64,000 bases of DNA from Achromobacter sp. UMC46. GTDB taxonomy: Bacteria > Pseudomonadota > Gammaproteobacteria > Burkholderiales > Burkholderiaceae_B. The notes beneath the pieces were generated by a model. That model was not told the DNA's origin, did no database searches, and saw only the letters and a program-made list of their open reading frames with translations. The stretch's first letter is position 1; each line of letters opens with the position of its first letter. Positions 1 through 8,469 of this stretch are shown here, in pieces. A program made the position numbers and the translations under genes. The stretch is from contig NZ_LZZS01000016.1 in NCBI RefSeq assembly GCF_014170335.1, positions 1 to 64,000 on the forward strand, given 5' to 3'.

Positions 1-139
1 GGATTTTAGCGGGGAAGGCCCGGGCCCGCCGGGGAAAGCGGCCGCGCGAGCCTCTGGGCACGCCTGCTTGCTAGAATTTGTGCCGCCAACCTCATGCCGC
101 CAGGCGCCCGCCGGGCCGGATTGTGATGCAGAAACCGTA

Positions 140-1537
140 ATGCAGAAACGTACGAGATGGATCGGGATTGTCTTGGCTTTGGTCATCGCCGGTTTGCCGA
201 TGTCGCTGCTGATATTCGTCTTGGACGACGATCCGTACGCCGCGGCCGATAAGGGCGAATCGTATCGGGCCAGCATCTATAAGCGCTATCAGGGCGTGGT
301 CTACGCCGCCGTGCCCAGCAACGGCTATTACCCGATAGATGAGGCGGATCCGGCAAGTTTTCAGCAGTTCGACACCCCGGTCTACGACGGCCGCCAGGCG
401 GCAAAGGACGCCCGTCACGTGTATTGCGGCAACCGGATACTGCCGGGCATGTCGCCGGCATCCACGCAATACCTGGGCAATAGTTATTTCAGTGATGGGT
501 CGATGACCTATTACTGCTCGCTGTTCTCGGTGGTGAACCCCGACTTGAGCCCGGTCGAAGAGGTCTGGCAAACGATCCTCTTCGGGCTGGGGCGCGGCGC
601 GAAACCGCAGAACTACCTGTACCCCTTTGCCGCGTTGCCGGCCAGCGCGCAGCCGTACCGGGCGCTGTTGGACCGTGACCTGGCGACCGATGGCGCAAAG
701 GTGTTCTACCGCGGCAGCGAAGTCCCGCAGGCGAATCCGGACACGTTGCGGCGTCTGCCTGCGTCTCGTGACGGCAGGGCGCTACTAAGCGATGACTTCT
801 TTGGTGACGGGCGCCGAGTCTATTTCCATGAGTCGTTGCTGCCCCTGTCGGATGATCCGGGGCTCCGTGCATTCAAGGTGGGGGACCTGGATCGCGAGCC
901 GTATCTCTACGACCCGCGCGACGGCATGGTGTACGTGGGTACCCACGCTTTTGACGCGGCGCACGCGCCGTACCGGCTGCTTAGCGAGGACGGCCAGCAC
1001 GTGAACCAGGCGCTGTTTGCCGGCCGCGACGGCATCTATTTCTATAACGGCCAAAAGCGGCGAATGGAGCGGGCCGGCGATGACCCTTTCGCCTCTGGCG
1101 GGTTTACCGCGTTGTCGCCCTTCGTGTTCTGGGACGGCAAGCAGGTGCTGTTTTTGAAGGGGGCGGAATCCTGGAGTTCGTCCCGGGGCGGCGGTGGGCT
1201 GATTTCCCGTTCGACGCTGATCAAGCGCTTGAAGGACGCGCCGGGCGGCGAATGGAAGAAGCTGGGCGACGTCTATCACCAGTTCGGTTCGGTCTGGCAG
1301 AACGGCGACCAGCGCTACTACCTTGATCAGACGGGCAGCAGCCAACTGGTCTTCAGCCCCATTTACCGGATCATGGATCGCGAAACGGCGGATTTCCTGC
1401 TGCGCTCGCAACAGACCTTCGATATCAGGATGGACGATATCCGCAAGCTGATCCGGGGCGGAAAGCTGGTGGCGCCGGCCAGCGACGAGGTGCTGGAGGC
1501 AAAGGTCCGGTATCGGGGGTTTCTGTCGTGGTTCTGA
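140..1537 (+). CDS. DKNYY-repeat membrane-anchored protein
   Basis: A 465-residue protein of no known enzymatic role. One hydrophobic helix (about residues 8-30) follows a basic N-terminus (MQKRTR), so it is probably an inner-membrane-anchored protein with a periplasmic body. The body repeats short units built on D-G-(K/R)-x-V-(F/Y)-(Y/F), for example DGAKVFYRGS, DGRRVYFHES, DGIYFYNGQ and DGKQVLFLKG, which is the pattern of the DKNYY family. I chose the ATG at 140 because the helix follows at once; an in-frame upstream start at 68 would add a non-signal-like leader. A four-codon mini-ORF (126-140, MQKP then stop) overlaps this start as TAATG. No clear Shine-Dalgarno is visible. It is not obviously co-transcribed with htpG, which begins 122 bp later. 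Confidence 0.75.
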   Translation: MQKRTRWIGIVLALVIAGLPMSLLIFVLDDDPYAAADKGESYRASIYKRYQGVVYAAVPSNGYYPIDEADPASFQQFDTPVYDGRQAAKDARHVYCGNRILPGMSPASTQYLGNSYFSDGSMTYYCSLFSVVNPDLSPVEEVWQTILFGLGRGAKPQNYLYPFAALPASAQPYRALLDRDLATDGAKVFYRGSEVPQANPDTLRRLPASRDGRALLSDDFFGDGRRVYFHESLLPLSDDPGLRAFKVGDLDREPYLYDPRDGMVYVGTHAFDAAHAPYRLLSEDGQHVNQALFAGRDGIYFYNGQKRRMERAGDDPFASGGFTALSPFVFWDGKQVLFLKGAESWSSSRGGGGLISRSTLIKRLKDAPGGEWKKLGDVYHQFGSVWQNGDQRYYLDQTGSSQLVFSPIYRIMDRETADFLLRSQQTFDIRMDDIRKLIRGGKLVAPASDEVLEAKVRYRGFLSWF

Positions 1538-1659
1538 CCCGTCTTGAAAACTTCCCGATAGCCCCCACAACAGTAGGGTTTCCGGGATGCCACGCACGGT
1601 TGCCGCCCCGGAATGCGATTCCCATTCGTCCCTAATTTTTTCGACCTTCACGTAAAACT

Positions 1660-3558
1660 ATGAGCCAAACCGCCACGTCTTCCACGCCCGAAACCCTGGG
1701 GTTCCAGGCCGAGGTGAAGCAGCTGCTGCACCTGATGATCCATTCGCTGTACAGCAACAAGGAAATCTTCCTGCGCGAGCTGGTGTCGAACGCGTCGGAC
1801 GCTTGCGACAAGCTGCGATTTGAAGCCATCGACCAGCCCGAGCTGCTGGAAGGCAATGGCGAGCTGGCCATCACCGTCAGCTACGACAAGGCCGCGCGCA
1901 CCATCACGATCTCGGACAACGGGATCGGCCTGTCGCGCGACGAAGCCGTGGCCAACCTGGGCACGATCGCGCGTTCCGGCACGCGGGAATTCTTTTCCCA
2001 ACTGACGGGCGACAAGCAGAAAGACGCGCAGCTGATCGGCCAGTTCGGCGTGGGCTTTTATTCGTCGTTCATCGTGGCGGACAAGGTCACGGTGGTCAGC
2101 CGCCGCGCCGGCGCCACGGACGCGATCCAGTGGGAATCGGACGGCCAGGGCGAATTCACGATTGCCGCCGCCGAGAAGGCCTCGCGCGGCACGGACGTGA
2201 CGCTGCACCTGCGCGCCGACGAAGACGAATTGCTGAACGGCTGGAAGCTGCGCGAGATCCAGCGCCGCTACTCCGACCACATCTCCTTGCCGATCCGCAT
2301 GGCCAAGGAAGATTGGGACCAGGAGAAGGGCGAACAGGTCAAGACCGACGAACTGGAAACGGTGAACCAGGCGAACGCGCTGTGGGCCCGCAGCAAGTCG
2401 GACGTGACGGAAGAGCAGTACCGCGAGTTCTACAAGACGGTGTCGCACGACTACGACGCGCCGCTGGCCTGGACGCACAACCGCGTGGAAGGCCGCAGCG
2501 AATACACGCAACTGCTGTATGTGCCCAAGCATGCCCCGATGGACATGTGGGACCGCGACGGCCGCCATGGCGTGAAGCTGTACGTGAAGCGCGTCTTCAT
2601 CATGGACGACGCCGACCAGCTGTTGCCGTCGTACCTGCGCTTTGTGCGTGGCGTGATCGATTCCGCCGACCTGCCGTTGAACGTGTCGCGCGAAATCCTC
2701 CAGGAAAGCCGCGACGTGCGCGCCATCCGCGAAGGCTCGGCCAAGCGCATCCTGTCGCTGCTGGAAGACCTGGCCGAGAACAAGCCGGAAGACTACGCCA
2801 CGTTCTGGTCAGAGTTCGGCCAGGTGCTGAAGGAAGGCGCGGGCGAAGACTCGGGCAACCTGGAGCGCATCGCCAAGCTGATGCGTTTCGCCTCCACGCA
2901 TTCGGGCGATCAGGCGCAGACGGTGTCGTTCGCCGACTACGTGTCGCGCATGAAGGAAGGCCAGGACAAGATCTACTACGTGACGGCGGACACGTTCGCC
3001 GCGGCCAGCAACAGCCCGCATCTGGAAATCTTCCGCAAGAAGGGCATCGAAGTGCTGCTGCTGTCGGACCGCGTGGACGAGTGGATGCTGTCCTACCTGC
3101 GCGAATTCGACGGCAAGTCGCTGGTGTCGGTGGCCAAGGGCGGCCTGGACCTGGCCGAACTGGCCGACGAAGAAGAAAAGAAGCATCAGGCCGAAGTGGC
3201 CGAAGACTTCAAGCCCTTGGTCGAGCGTCTGCAAAAGACGCTGGAAGACCAGGTCAAGGAAGTGCGCGTGACCTTGCGCCTGGTGGATTCGCCGGCGTGC
3301 GTGGTGGTGGGCCAGAACGAACTCAGCCCGCACCTGCTGCGCATGCTGAAGGCCGCCGGCCAGGAAGCCCCGAACGTGAAGCCGGTGCTGGAAATCAACC
3401 CGGAACACCCGCTGCTGGCGCGCATCCGTGCGGCTGACGACGGCGAGTTCGACCAATGGGCGCGTCTGCTGCTGGATCAGGCCTTGCTGGCCGAAGGCGC
3501 GCAGATCGCGGATCCGGCCGCGTTTGTGAAGCGCTTGAACGCGCTGCTGCTGAAGTAA
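1660..3558 (+). CDS. htpG: Molecular chaperone HtpG (Hsp90)
   Basis: Cytosolic ATP-dependent Hsp90 chaperone of 632 residues, the usual bacterial length. The GHKL ATPase signatures are intact in the N-terminal domain: [15 protein letters not shown] (N box, about residues 37-51), SDNGIGL (about 85-91) and [11 protein letters not shown] (about 127-137). The middle-domain catalytic-loop region ([12 protein letters not shown], about 340-351) and a dimerisation domain follow. The start at 1660 gives [19 protein letters not shown], the normal HtpG N-terminus. The gene stands alone, with a strong terminator 20 bp after the stop. Confidence 0.97.
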   Translation: MSQTATSSTPETLGFQAEVKQLLHLMIHSLYSNKEIFLRELVSNASDACDKLRFEAIDQPELLEGNGELAITVSYDKAARTITISDNGIGLSRDEAVANLGTIARSGTREFFSQLTGDKQKDAQLIGQFGVGFYSSFIVADKVTVVSRRAGATDAIQWESDGQGEFTIAAAEKASRGTDVTLHLRADEDELLNGWKLREIQRRYSDHISLPIRMAKEDWDQEKGEQVKTDELETVNQANALWARSKSDVTEEQYREFYKTVSHDYDAPLAWTHNRVEGRSEYTQLLYVPKHAPMDMWDRDGRHGVKLYVKRVFIMDDADQLLPSYLRFVRGVIDSADLPLNVSREILQESRDVRAIREGSAKRILSLLEDLAENKPEDYATFWSEFGQVLKEGAGEDSGNLERIAKLMRFASTHSGDQAQTVSFADYVSRMKEGQDKIYYVTADTFAAASNSPHLEIFRKKGIEVLLLSDRVDEWMLSYLREFDGKSLVSVAKGGLDLAELADEEEKKHQAEVAEDFKPLVERLQKTLEDQVKEVRVTLRLVDSPACVVVGQNELSPHLLRMLKAAGQEAPNVKPVLEINPEHPLLARIRAADDGEFDQWARLLLDQALLAEGAQIADPAAFVKRLNALLLK

Positions 3559-3580
3559 GCGGTACGCGGAGTGAAGAGAA

Positions 3581-3606
3581 AGGCGCCTGCGAGGGCGCCT
3601 TTTTTG
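3581..3606 (+). terminator. Rho-independent terminator of htpG
   Basis: A perfect 7-bp GC-rich stem AGGCGCC / GGCGCCT with a 6-nt loop is followed directly by a run of five or more T. It lies 20 bp after the htpG stop and separates htpG from the hipBA control region. Confidence 0.9.
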
Positions 3607-3626
3607 TTTGCGCCGCGAATAAAATA

Positions 3627-3640
3627 TTCCCGATCGGTAA
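3627..3640. promoter_or_regulatory. hipBA operator site 1
   Basis: TTCCCGATCGGTAA, a palindrome around CGATCG. It is the first of four sites whose centres lie exactly 49 bp apart (3633.5, 3682.5, 3731.5, 3780.5). HipB-type repressors are known to bind several palindromes upstream of hipBA; binding here is inferred. Confidence 0.75.
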
Positions 3641-3675
3641 TTTTTAATGCATAGGTCCCATGGATTATAGAAATA

Positions 3676-3689
3676 TTACCGATCGGGAA
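3676..3689. promoter_or_regulatory. hipBA operator site 2
   Basis: TTACCGATCGGGAA, the exact reverse complement of site 1, with its centre 49 bp downstream of site 1. Confidence 0.75.
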
Positions 3690-3724
3690 TATTTTATAGA
3701 ATTAAATCGCTACCCAGTAAAAAC

Positions 3725-3738
3725 TTCCCGATCGGTAA
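3725..3738. promoter_or_regulatory. hipBA operator site 3
   Basis: TTCCCGATCGGTAA, identical to site 1 in sequence and orientation, with its centre 49 bp downstream of site 2. Confidence 0.75.
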
Positions 3739-3773
3739 TTATTTTTGGTTTTTACCTCGAAAGCGGCATAAAC

Positions 3774-3787
3774 TTACCGAACGGTAA
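3774..3787. promoter_or_regulatory. hipBA operator site 4, next to the hipB start
   Basis: TTACCGAACGGTAA, the most symmetric arm pair (TTACCG / CGGTAA) with one changed central base. It ends 14 bp before the hipB ATG and abuts the AGGAG ribosome-binding site, so bound repressor would cover transcription or translation initiation. Confidence 0.72.
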
Positions 3788-3801
3788 TTCAGGAGAATCC
3801 C

Positions 3802-4068
3802 ATGTCCCCGCAAGACCCATCCGATGGCATTCCGGCGATGCCCATGGCGATCCACTCTTCGGTCGAATTGGGCGAACTGGTGAAGGCGGTGCGGCGTTCG
3901 CAAGGTTTGCTGCAAACCGACCTGGCCGGCCTGTCTGGCACGGGCAACCGTTTCGTGGTGGATCTGGAGCACGGCAAACCGACCCTGCAATTGCAGAAGG
4001 TGCTGGACATGCTGGATCTGCTGGGTCTTGAAGTGCAGGTGGCGCCCAAGCCCGCGAGCCTGGCATGA
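3802..4068 (+). CDS. hipB: HipB-like antitoxin, XRE-family repressor
   Basis: An 88-residue helix-turn-helix protein, the same length as E. coli HipB. The XRE fold covers about residues 20-75: LGELVKAVRRSQGLLQTDLA, then LSGTGNRFVVDLEHGKP in place of the usual recognition-helix/ERG segment, and a C-terminal helix LDMLDLLGLEVQV. It should neutralise the HipA kinase and repress its own operon through the four palindromes upstream. An AGGAG lies 7 nt before the ATG. Its stop overlaps the hipA start as ATGA, giving tight translational coupling. The symbol is given by family and context; the sequence is diverged from E. coli. Confidence 0.88.
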   Translation: MSPQDPSDGIPAMPMAIHSSVELGELVKAVRRSQGLLQTDLAGLSGTGNRFVVDLEHGKPTLQLQKVLDMLDLLGLEVQVAPKPASLA

Positions 4069-5321
4069 CCGTCGCCGACGCCCTGGACCTATATCAGGCG
4101 GACCGCAAAGTCGGCCGCTTGTTCGACGAGCGGCCGTTGCGGTTTGTCTACGACGATGCGTGGTTGAACTTGCGCGGCGCGCGTGCCATCTCGCCAGCAA
4201 TTCCGCTGAACGGAGAGAATCACGCGGGTGATGCCGTACATGCCTTCTTCGAAAATCTGCTGCCCGAAGGGCATGTCCGCAAGTTTTTGCAGATCAGCTG
4301 CCACGCGACGACGGTATTCGGCTTGCTGCGCAGCGTAGGGGGCGATACCGCCAGCGGACTGACGATACTGCCGCAAGGCGAACGGCCGGCTCCTCCCCAT
4401 TACAGGCCTTCGACATGGCAGGAGGTGGCGGCGCGTTTGCGCAACGCAGCGGTGCCGGCGCTGGTGGCCGAGAACGCCGAAGGCGCGCGCATATCGCTGG
4501 CAGGCGCGCAAGACAAGTTGCTGTTGATGGTGGCGCCGGACGGCGCGCCCGCTCTGCCTGAAGGCGCGGCGCCGTCCTCGCACATCCTGAAGCCGGATAT
4601 ACAGGGCCTGGACGGCGTGTGGGCGTCTGCGTTGAATGAAACCCTGGTGATGCAGTTGGCAGACAAGCTAGGGCTGGGTGTGGCAGAAGCCCGCTATCAA
4701 CCCGACACGCGCGCGTGCCTGATCAAGCGCTATGACCGTTTGCCCGACGGCAAAGGCAGCCTGTTGCGCTTGCATCAATTGGATTTGTGTCAATTGGCGG
4801 GCACACCGTCCGATGTGAAGTACGAGGCGGACGGCGGACCGTCGCTGGCGGACTGTCGCAAGCTGCTGAAAGCCATGAGCGTCGGCGGGGCGGATTTGAA
4901 GCGGTTCCTGCAATGGGTGGTTTTCAATCTCTGCGTGGGCAATAACGATAGCCATGCCAAGAATTTGTCGGTGCTGCAGTCCAGCGACGGGCGTTACCGG
5001 TTGGCGCCGTTCTACGACTTGATGTGCACGGCGATGTATCCGGGCCTGGCCAAGAACTTCGCATTCTCGATCGGCGGGGAAATGAAGCCCGGCAGCATCG
5101 GGCCGGCGCAACTTGAGGCAATGGCCAAGGGCCTGGGCTTCAATCCGCGCTATGTCATGGCGGTGGCGAGGGCGTTGATGGCCGAGCTGCCGGCTGCATT
5201 GACCCAGGTGCAATCCGCGCTGCTGGCGCAAGCTGCCGCCGGCACCGAGCGTACATTGATTGAACGCCTGGGCCAGTGGATCACGTCGAACACCGGCAAA
5301 CACGCTAAACGGTGGGAATAA
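4065..5321 (+). CDS. hipA: HipA-like serine/threonine kinase toxin
   Basis: A 418-residue HipA-family kinase toxin; E. coli HipA (440 aa) phosphorylates glutamyl-tRNA synthetase and causes persistence. Visible parts are an N-terminal subdomain (about 1-105, with PLNGENHAGDAVHAFFENLLPEG), the glycine-rich loop ISLAGAQDK with Ser144 preceding it, HILKPD (about 173-178), the catalytic loop GNNDSHAKN with Asp295, and the metal-binding YDLM with Asp318. All catalytic positions appear intact, so the toxin should be active. The gene overlaps hipB by 4 nt upstream. Its 3' end overlaps the convergent acyl-CoA synthetase gene by 17 bp. The true target is unknown. Confidence 0.9.
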   Translation: MTVADALDLYQADRKVGRLFDERPLRFVYDDAWLNLRGARAISPAIPLNGENHAGDAVHAFFENLLPEGHVRKFLQISCHATTVFGLLRSVGGDTASGLTILPQGERPAPPHYRPSTWQEVAARLRNAAVPALVAENAEGARISLAGAQDKLLLMVAPDGAPALPEGAAPSSHILKPDIQGLDGVWASALNETLVMQLADKLGLGVAEARYQPDTRACLIKRYDRLPDGKGSLLRLHQLDLCQLAGTPSDVKYEADGGPSLADCRKLLKAMSVGGADLKRFLQWVVFNLCVGNNDSHAKNLSVLQSSDGRYRLAPFYDLMCTAMYPGLAKNFAFSIGGEMKPGSIGPAQLEAMAKGLGFNPRYVMAVARALMAELPAALTQVQSALLAQAAAGTERTLIERLGQWITSNTGKHAKRWE

Positions 5322-7410
5322 GCACCGCGTCCAGGGCCAGCGCACCGTCGCCTTCCGGCAAGGCCAGCAGCGGGTTGATCTCTGCCGAGCTGAAGTCGTT
5401 GCGCCGTGAATAGGCGAAGCGCGACAGCGCGACCAGCGCGTCGGCCAGCGCGTCGATATCGCAAGGCTTTGTGCCGCGCGCGCCTTGCAGTAGCGCATAG
5501 CCTTTGATTTCGCGGATCATCGAGAGCGCTTGCTGGCGGCCGAAGGGGGCCAGGCGGAAGCTGACGTCTTTCAGCACTTCCACGAATACGCCGCCCAACC
5601 CGAACATGACGACGGGCCCGAACACGGGGTCGCAGTGCACGCCGGCAATGCATTCCACGCCCTTCTTCGCCATGGGGGCGACCAGCACGCCGTCGATGCG
5701 CGCGTCGGGGCGATGGGCACGGACGCTGTCCAGGATGGCGGCGTAGGCGCCACGCACGGCGTCCTCGCCGGACAGGCCCAGCTTCACGCCGCCGACGTCG
5801 CTCTTGTGCAGGATGTCGGGCGACACCACTTTCATCACGACCGGGCCGCCAAGGCGGGTGGCAGCGCGCACGGCGCTGTTCGCGTCTTCGGCCAGCGTGC
5901 ACTCGGGCACGGGCAGGCCGGCCTGGCGCAACACGTCCATCGCCTGCACTTCGTTGTAGGACGCGAGCTTCGGGGCGGTCGAGGAAGCGGTGGGGAAGGT
6001 TTGATCTGGGTCGGCGTCTGCCTGGCCCGCCAGGCCCGCCACCGCGCCGATCGTCCGGATCGCGGCGCTGGGATCCGTGAACACCAGCGTGCCCAGGCGT
6101 TCGAGTTCGCGGCGGCGCTCGGGCGGGAACAGCGCGCTGATGGCCAACGGCACGTCCGGCCGGCGGGCGTGCATTTCGCGGGCGAAGGTTTCAAAGGTGG
6201 GCCACAGGGCGTCGGACGACCCCGCCGCGGCCAGGAAGACTGCCAGCGCGTCGTAGCGGCCGTCGGCCAGCATGTCTTCGGCGGTGGCCAGCAGCAGGCC
6301 GGGTTCGGACACCACCTGGCCGGTGACGTCCACCGGGTTGCGGCCGCTGGCGAACGGCACCTTTTCCAGCAATCTGGCCTGGGCGTCCGCGGCGGGTTCG
6401 GGCAGCGACAGGCCGGCGTCTTCGGCGTCGTCCGCCATCAGGGCGCCGACCCCGCCGGATATCGTGAAGATGCCCAGGCGTTTGCCTTGGGGCAAGCGCT
6501 TCCAGGTGTCCAGCGCGTAGCCCAGGTTGAAGAATTCTTCGATGGTGCGGGCGCGCACCGCGCCATATTGGCGAAACAGCGCGTCGTAGACGGCGTCGTC
6601 GCCCGCCAGCGCCGCGGTGTGCGAGGCGGCGGCTTGCGCGCCGGCCTGGGTGCGGCCGATCTTGGTGACGACGACGGGCTTGCCGGCCTCGCGCGCGGCG
6701 GACAGGGCGCGGCGCAGCTTGGCGCCGTCGCGGCAGCCTTCCATATACGTCATGATGACCCGCGTGTCGTCATCGCGGGCCAGCCATTCGATGCAGTCCG
6801 CCACGTCGATATCGGCCTCGTTGCCGGTGCTGATCCAGTGCGACAGCCCTAAGCCGCGGTCGCGCGCCATGCAGTAGGCATAGGCGCCGAAGGCGCCGCT
6901 TTGCGACACCATGCCGATGCCGCCCGGGGCGACGGTGCCGTTGGCGGGGGCGGGCGAGAACGTGGCGTAGATGTTGCGCCGGATGTTCATGAAGCCCAGG
7001 CAATTGGGGCCCAGCAGCCGGATGCCGCGTTCGCGCGCGATGGCGCACAACTGTTCCTGCATCGCGGCGCCGGATGCGCCGGTTTCCGAGAAGCCCGACG
7101 TGAACACCACCGCGCCACCGACCTGGCCCGGACGCGCCCGCTCCAGCGCCTGCGCGGCGTGCGCCGCCGGCACCGCCAGGATGACCAGATCGGCCTCGGT
7201 GTCCAGCGCGGTTAGATCAGGCGCCGCGGGCAAGCCCTGGATGGATTCCGCGCGCGGGTTGATGGGCAGGATGCGGCCGTCGTAACCATGCTGGCGCAGC
7301 AGGCTGACCGGCATGGCGCCGATTTTTCCGGGCGTGGCGGAGGCGCCCACGATGGCGATGCTGCGCGGGTTGAACAGGCGGGTCAACGAGGAATCGGAAT
7401 GCTGGGTCAT
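5305..7410 (-). CDS. ADP-forming acyl-CoA synthetase (acetate-CoA ligase type), fused alpha-beta
   Basis: A 701-residue cytosolic NDP-forming acyl-CoA synthetase: acid + CoA + ATP to acyl-CoA + ADP + Pi. Order of domains: CoA-binding Rossmann domain (about 10-130, FNPRSIAIVGASATPGKIG), succinyl-CoA-ligase-like domains with the phospho-histidine loop (ASHTAALAGDD), and a C-terminal ATP-grasp domain (from about 480, YNEVQAMDVLRQAGLPVP ... GGPVVMKVVSPDILHKSDVGG). It is the last gene of a minus-strand acyl-CoA cluster and probably activates the acid that the dehydrogenases then oxidise. The substrate is not readable from sequence. Its end overlaps hipA by 17 bp. Confidence 0.88.
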   Translation of the reverse strand: MTQHSDSSLTRLFNPRSIAIVGASATPGKIGAMPVSLLRQHGYDGRILPINPRAESIQGLPAAPDLTALDTEADLVILAVPAAHAAQALERARPGQVGGAVVFTSGFSETGASGAAMQEQLCAIARERGIRLLGPNCLGFMNIRRNIYATFSPAPANGTVAPGGIGMVSQSGAFGAYAYCMARDRGLGLSHWISTGNEADIDVADCIEWLARDDDTRVIMTYMEGCRDGAKLRRALSAAREAGKPVVVTKIGRTQAGAQAAASHTAALAGDDAVYDALFRQYGAVRARTIEEFFNLGYALDTWKRLPQGKRLGIFTISGGVGALMADDAEDAGLSLPEPAADAQARLLEKVPFASGRNPVDVTGQVVSEPGLLLATAEDMLADGRYDALAVFLAAAGSSDALWPTFETFAREMHARRPDVPLAISALFPPERRRELERLGTLVFTDPSAAIRTIGAVAGLAGQADADPDQTFPTASSTAPKLASYNEVQAMDVLRQAGLPVPECTLAEDANSAVRAATRLGGPVVMKVVSPDILHKSDVGGVKLGLSGEDAVRGAYAAILDSVRAHRPDARIDGVLVAPMAKKGVECIAGVHCDPVFGPVVMFGLGGVFVEVLKDVSFRLAPFGRQQALSMIREIKGYALLQGARGTKPCDIDALADALVALSRFAYSRRNDFSSAEINPLLALPEGDGALALDAVLIPTV

Positions 7411-7454
7411 GGTCTGTGCGATGGAGATGTCGGGAAACGCGATCAGGAATGCGC

Positions 7455-8450
7455 TTAGGAAAAGCGCACGACGCTGCGGCCGGTGCTGCCGCGTTCAAGC
7501 ATCGCGGGCAAGGCCTGCGGCAAGTCGCGGGGTTCGATCACGCGCGAGGCAAGCGCCAAGCGCAACGGGCGGTAGTCGGTGGCCAACTTCTGCCACAGCG
7601 CGCGGCGCAACGGCATCGGGCTGTTGGCGTTGATGCCCAGCAGCTTGACGCCGCGCAGGATGAACGGGATGACCGAGGCGGGCAGCTCCGCGCCGCCCGC
7701 GTTGCCGAAGGCGGCGACGACGCCGTCGGGCCGCACGCAGGCCAAGGCGTGGGCCAACAGCTTGCCGCCGACGGAGTCGATGACGCCGGCCCAGCGTGCG
7801 CTCATCAGCGGCTTGAGCGGGCCGGACAGGTCGGGCGGCGCGATGACGTCCGCGGCGCCCAGTGACCGCAAATAATCGGCGGCTTCGGGCTTGCCGGACA
7901 TGGCGCAGACCGTGTAGCCGCGCTGGCTGAGAATGTCGATGGCAATGCCCGCCACACCGCCGGTGGCGCCCGTCACCAGCACTTCGCCTTGTTCGGGCGT
8001 CAACCCGCAGTGCTCCATCCAGTGCAGCGACAAGGCGGCGGTGTAGCCGGCCGCGCCCAGCACGGCGGCGTCGCGCAAGCTGATGCCGTTCGGCAAGGGC
8101 AACACCCAATCGTGCGGCACGCGCGCGTACTCCGCGTAGCCGCCGTCGCAATCCACGCCGATGCCAAAGCCATGCACCACGACCTCTTGCCCGGGCGCAA
8201 GCGCCGGGTCGGCGGAATGGACGACGGTGCCGGAGAGGTCGATGCCGCCGATGCGCGGATACTCGCGGATGACGTTGCCGCGTCCGGCCTGGGCCAGCGC
8301 GTCCTTGTAGTTCAGGCCGGCGTAGGCCACCTTGATCAACGTGTCGCCGGCGGACAGCTGGTCCGCCGTCAGCGTGTCGAAGCGGCCTTGCGGCGCTTCG
8401 CCGGCTTGGCCGGCATGCAAGCGGTAAGCCTGGAATTCGGGGATGGACAT
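7455..8450 (-). CDS. Zinc-free MDR oxidoreductase, YhdH/AcuI (acrylyl-CoA reductase) type
   Basis: A 331-residue medium-chain NADPH-dependent oxidoreductase of the YhdH/AcuI group, whose characterised members reduce acrylyl-CoA to propionyl-CoA. Features are the catalytic-domain opening LIKVAYAGLNYKDALAQAGRG, GIDLSGTVV, and a cofactor-binding loop VTGATGGVAGIAIDIL (about residues 150-165). The zinc-binding residues of classical alcohol dehydrogenases are absent. I chose the ATG at 8450 because GGAG lies 8 nt upstream; an in-frame TTG at 8462 is possible. It sits between an acyl-CoA dehydrogenase and an acyl-CoA synthetase, which fits an enoyl-CoA substrate. Confidence 0.85.
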   Translation of the reverse strand: MSIPEFQAYRLHAGQAGEAPQGRFDTLTADQLSAGDTLIKVAYAGLNYKDALAQAGRGNVIREYPRIGGIDLSGTVVHSADPALAPGQEVVVHGFGIGVDCDGGYAEYARVPHDWVLPLPNGISLRDAAVLGAAGYTAALSLHWMEHCGLTPEQGEVLVTGATGGVAGIAIDILSQRGYTVCAMSGKPEAADYLRSLGAADVIAPPDLSGPLKPLMSARWAGVIDSVGGKLLAHALACVRPDGVVAAFGNAGGAELPASVIPFILRGVKLLGINANSPMPLRRALWQKLATDYRPLRLALASRVIEPRDLPQALPAMLERGSTGRSVVRFS

Positions 8451-8469
8451 CAGGGTCTCCAAGAGGCGG

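Larger units (their letters stand above)
3619..3697. repeat. Large perfect inverted repeat spanning the first two hipBA operators
   Basis: Positions 3619-3641 and 3675-3697 are perfect 23-nt reverse complements separated by 33 bp. Each arm contains one 14-bp operator plus AT-rich flanks. In a GC-rich genome this AT-rich symmetric block is striking and probably forms the distal half of the hipBA promoter/operator. Confidence 0.85.
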
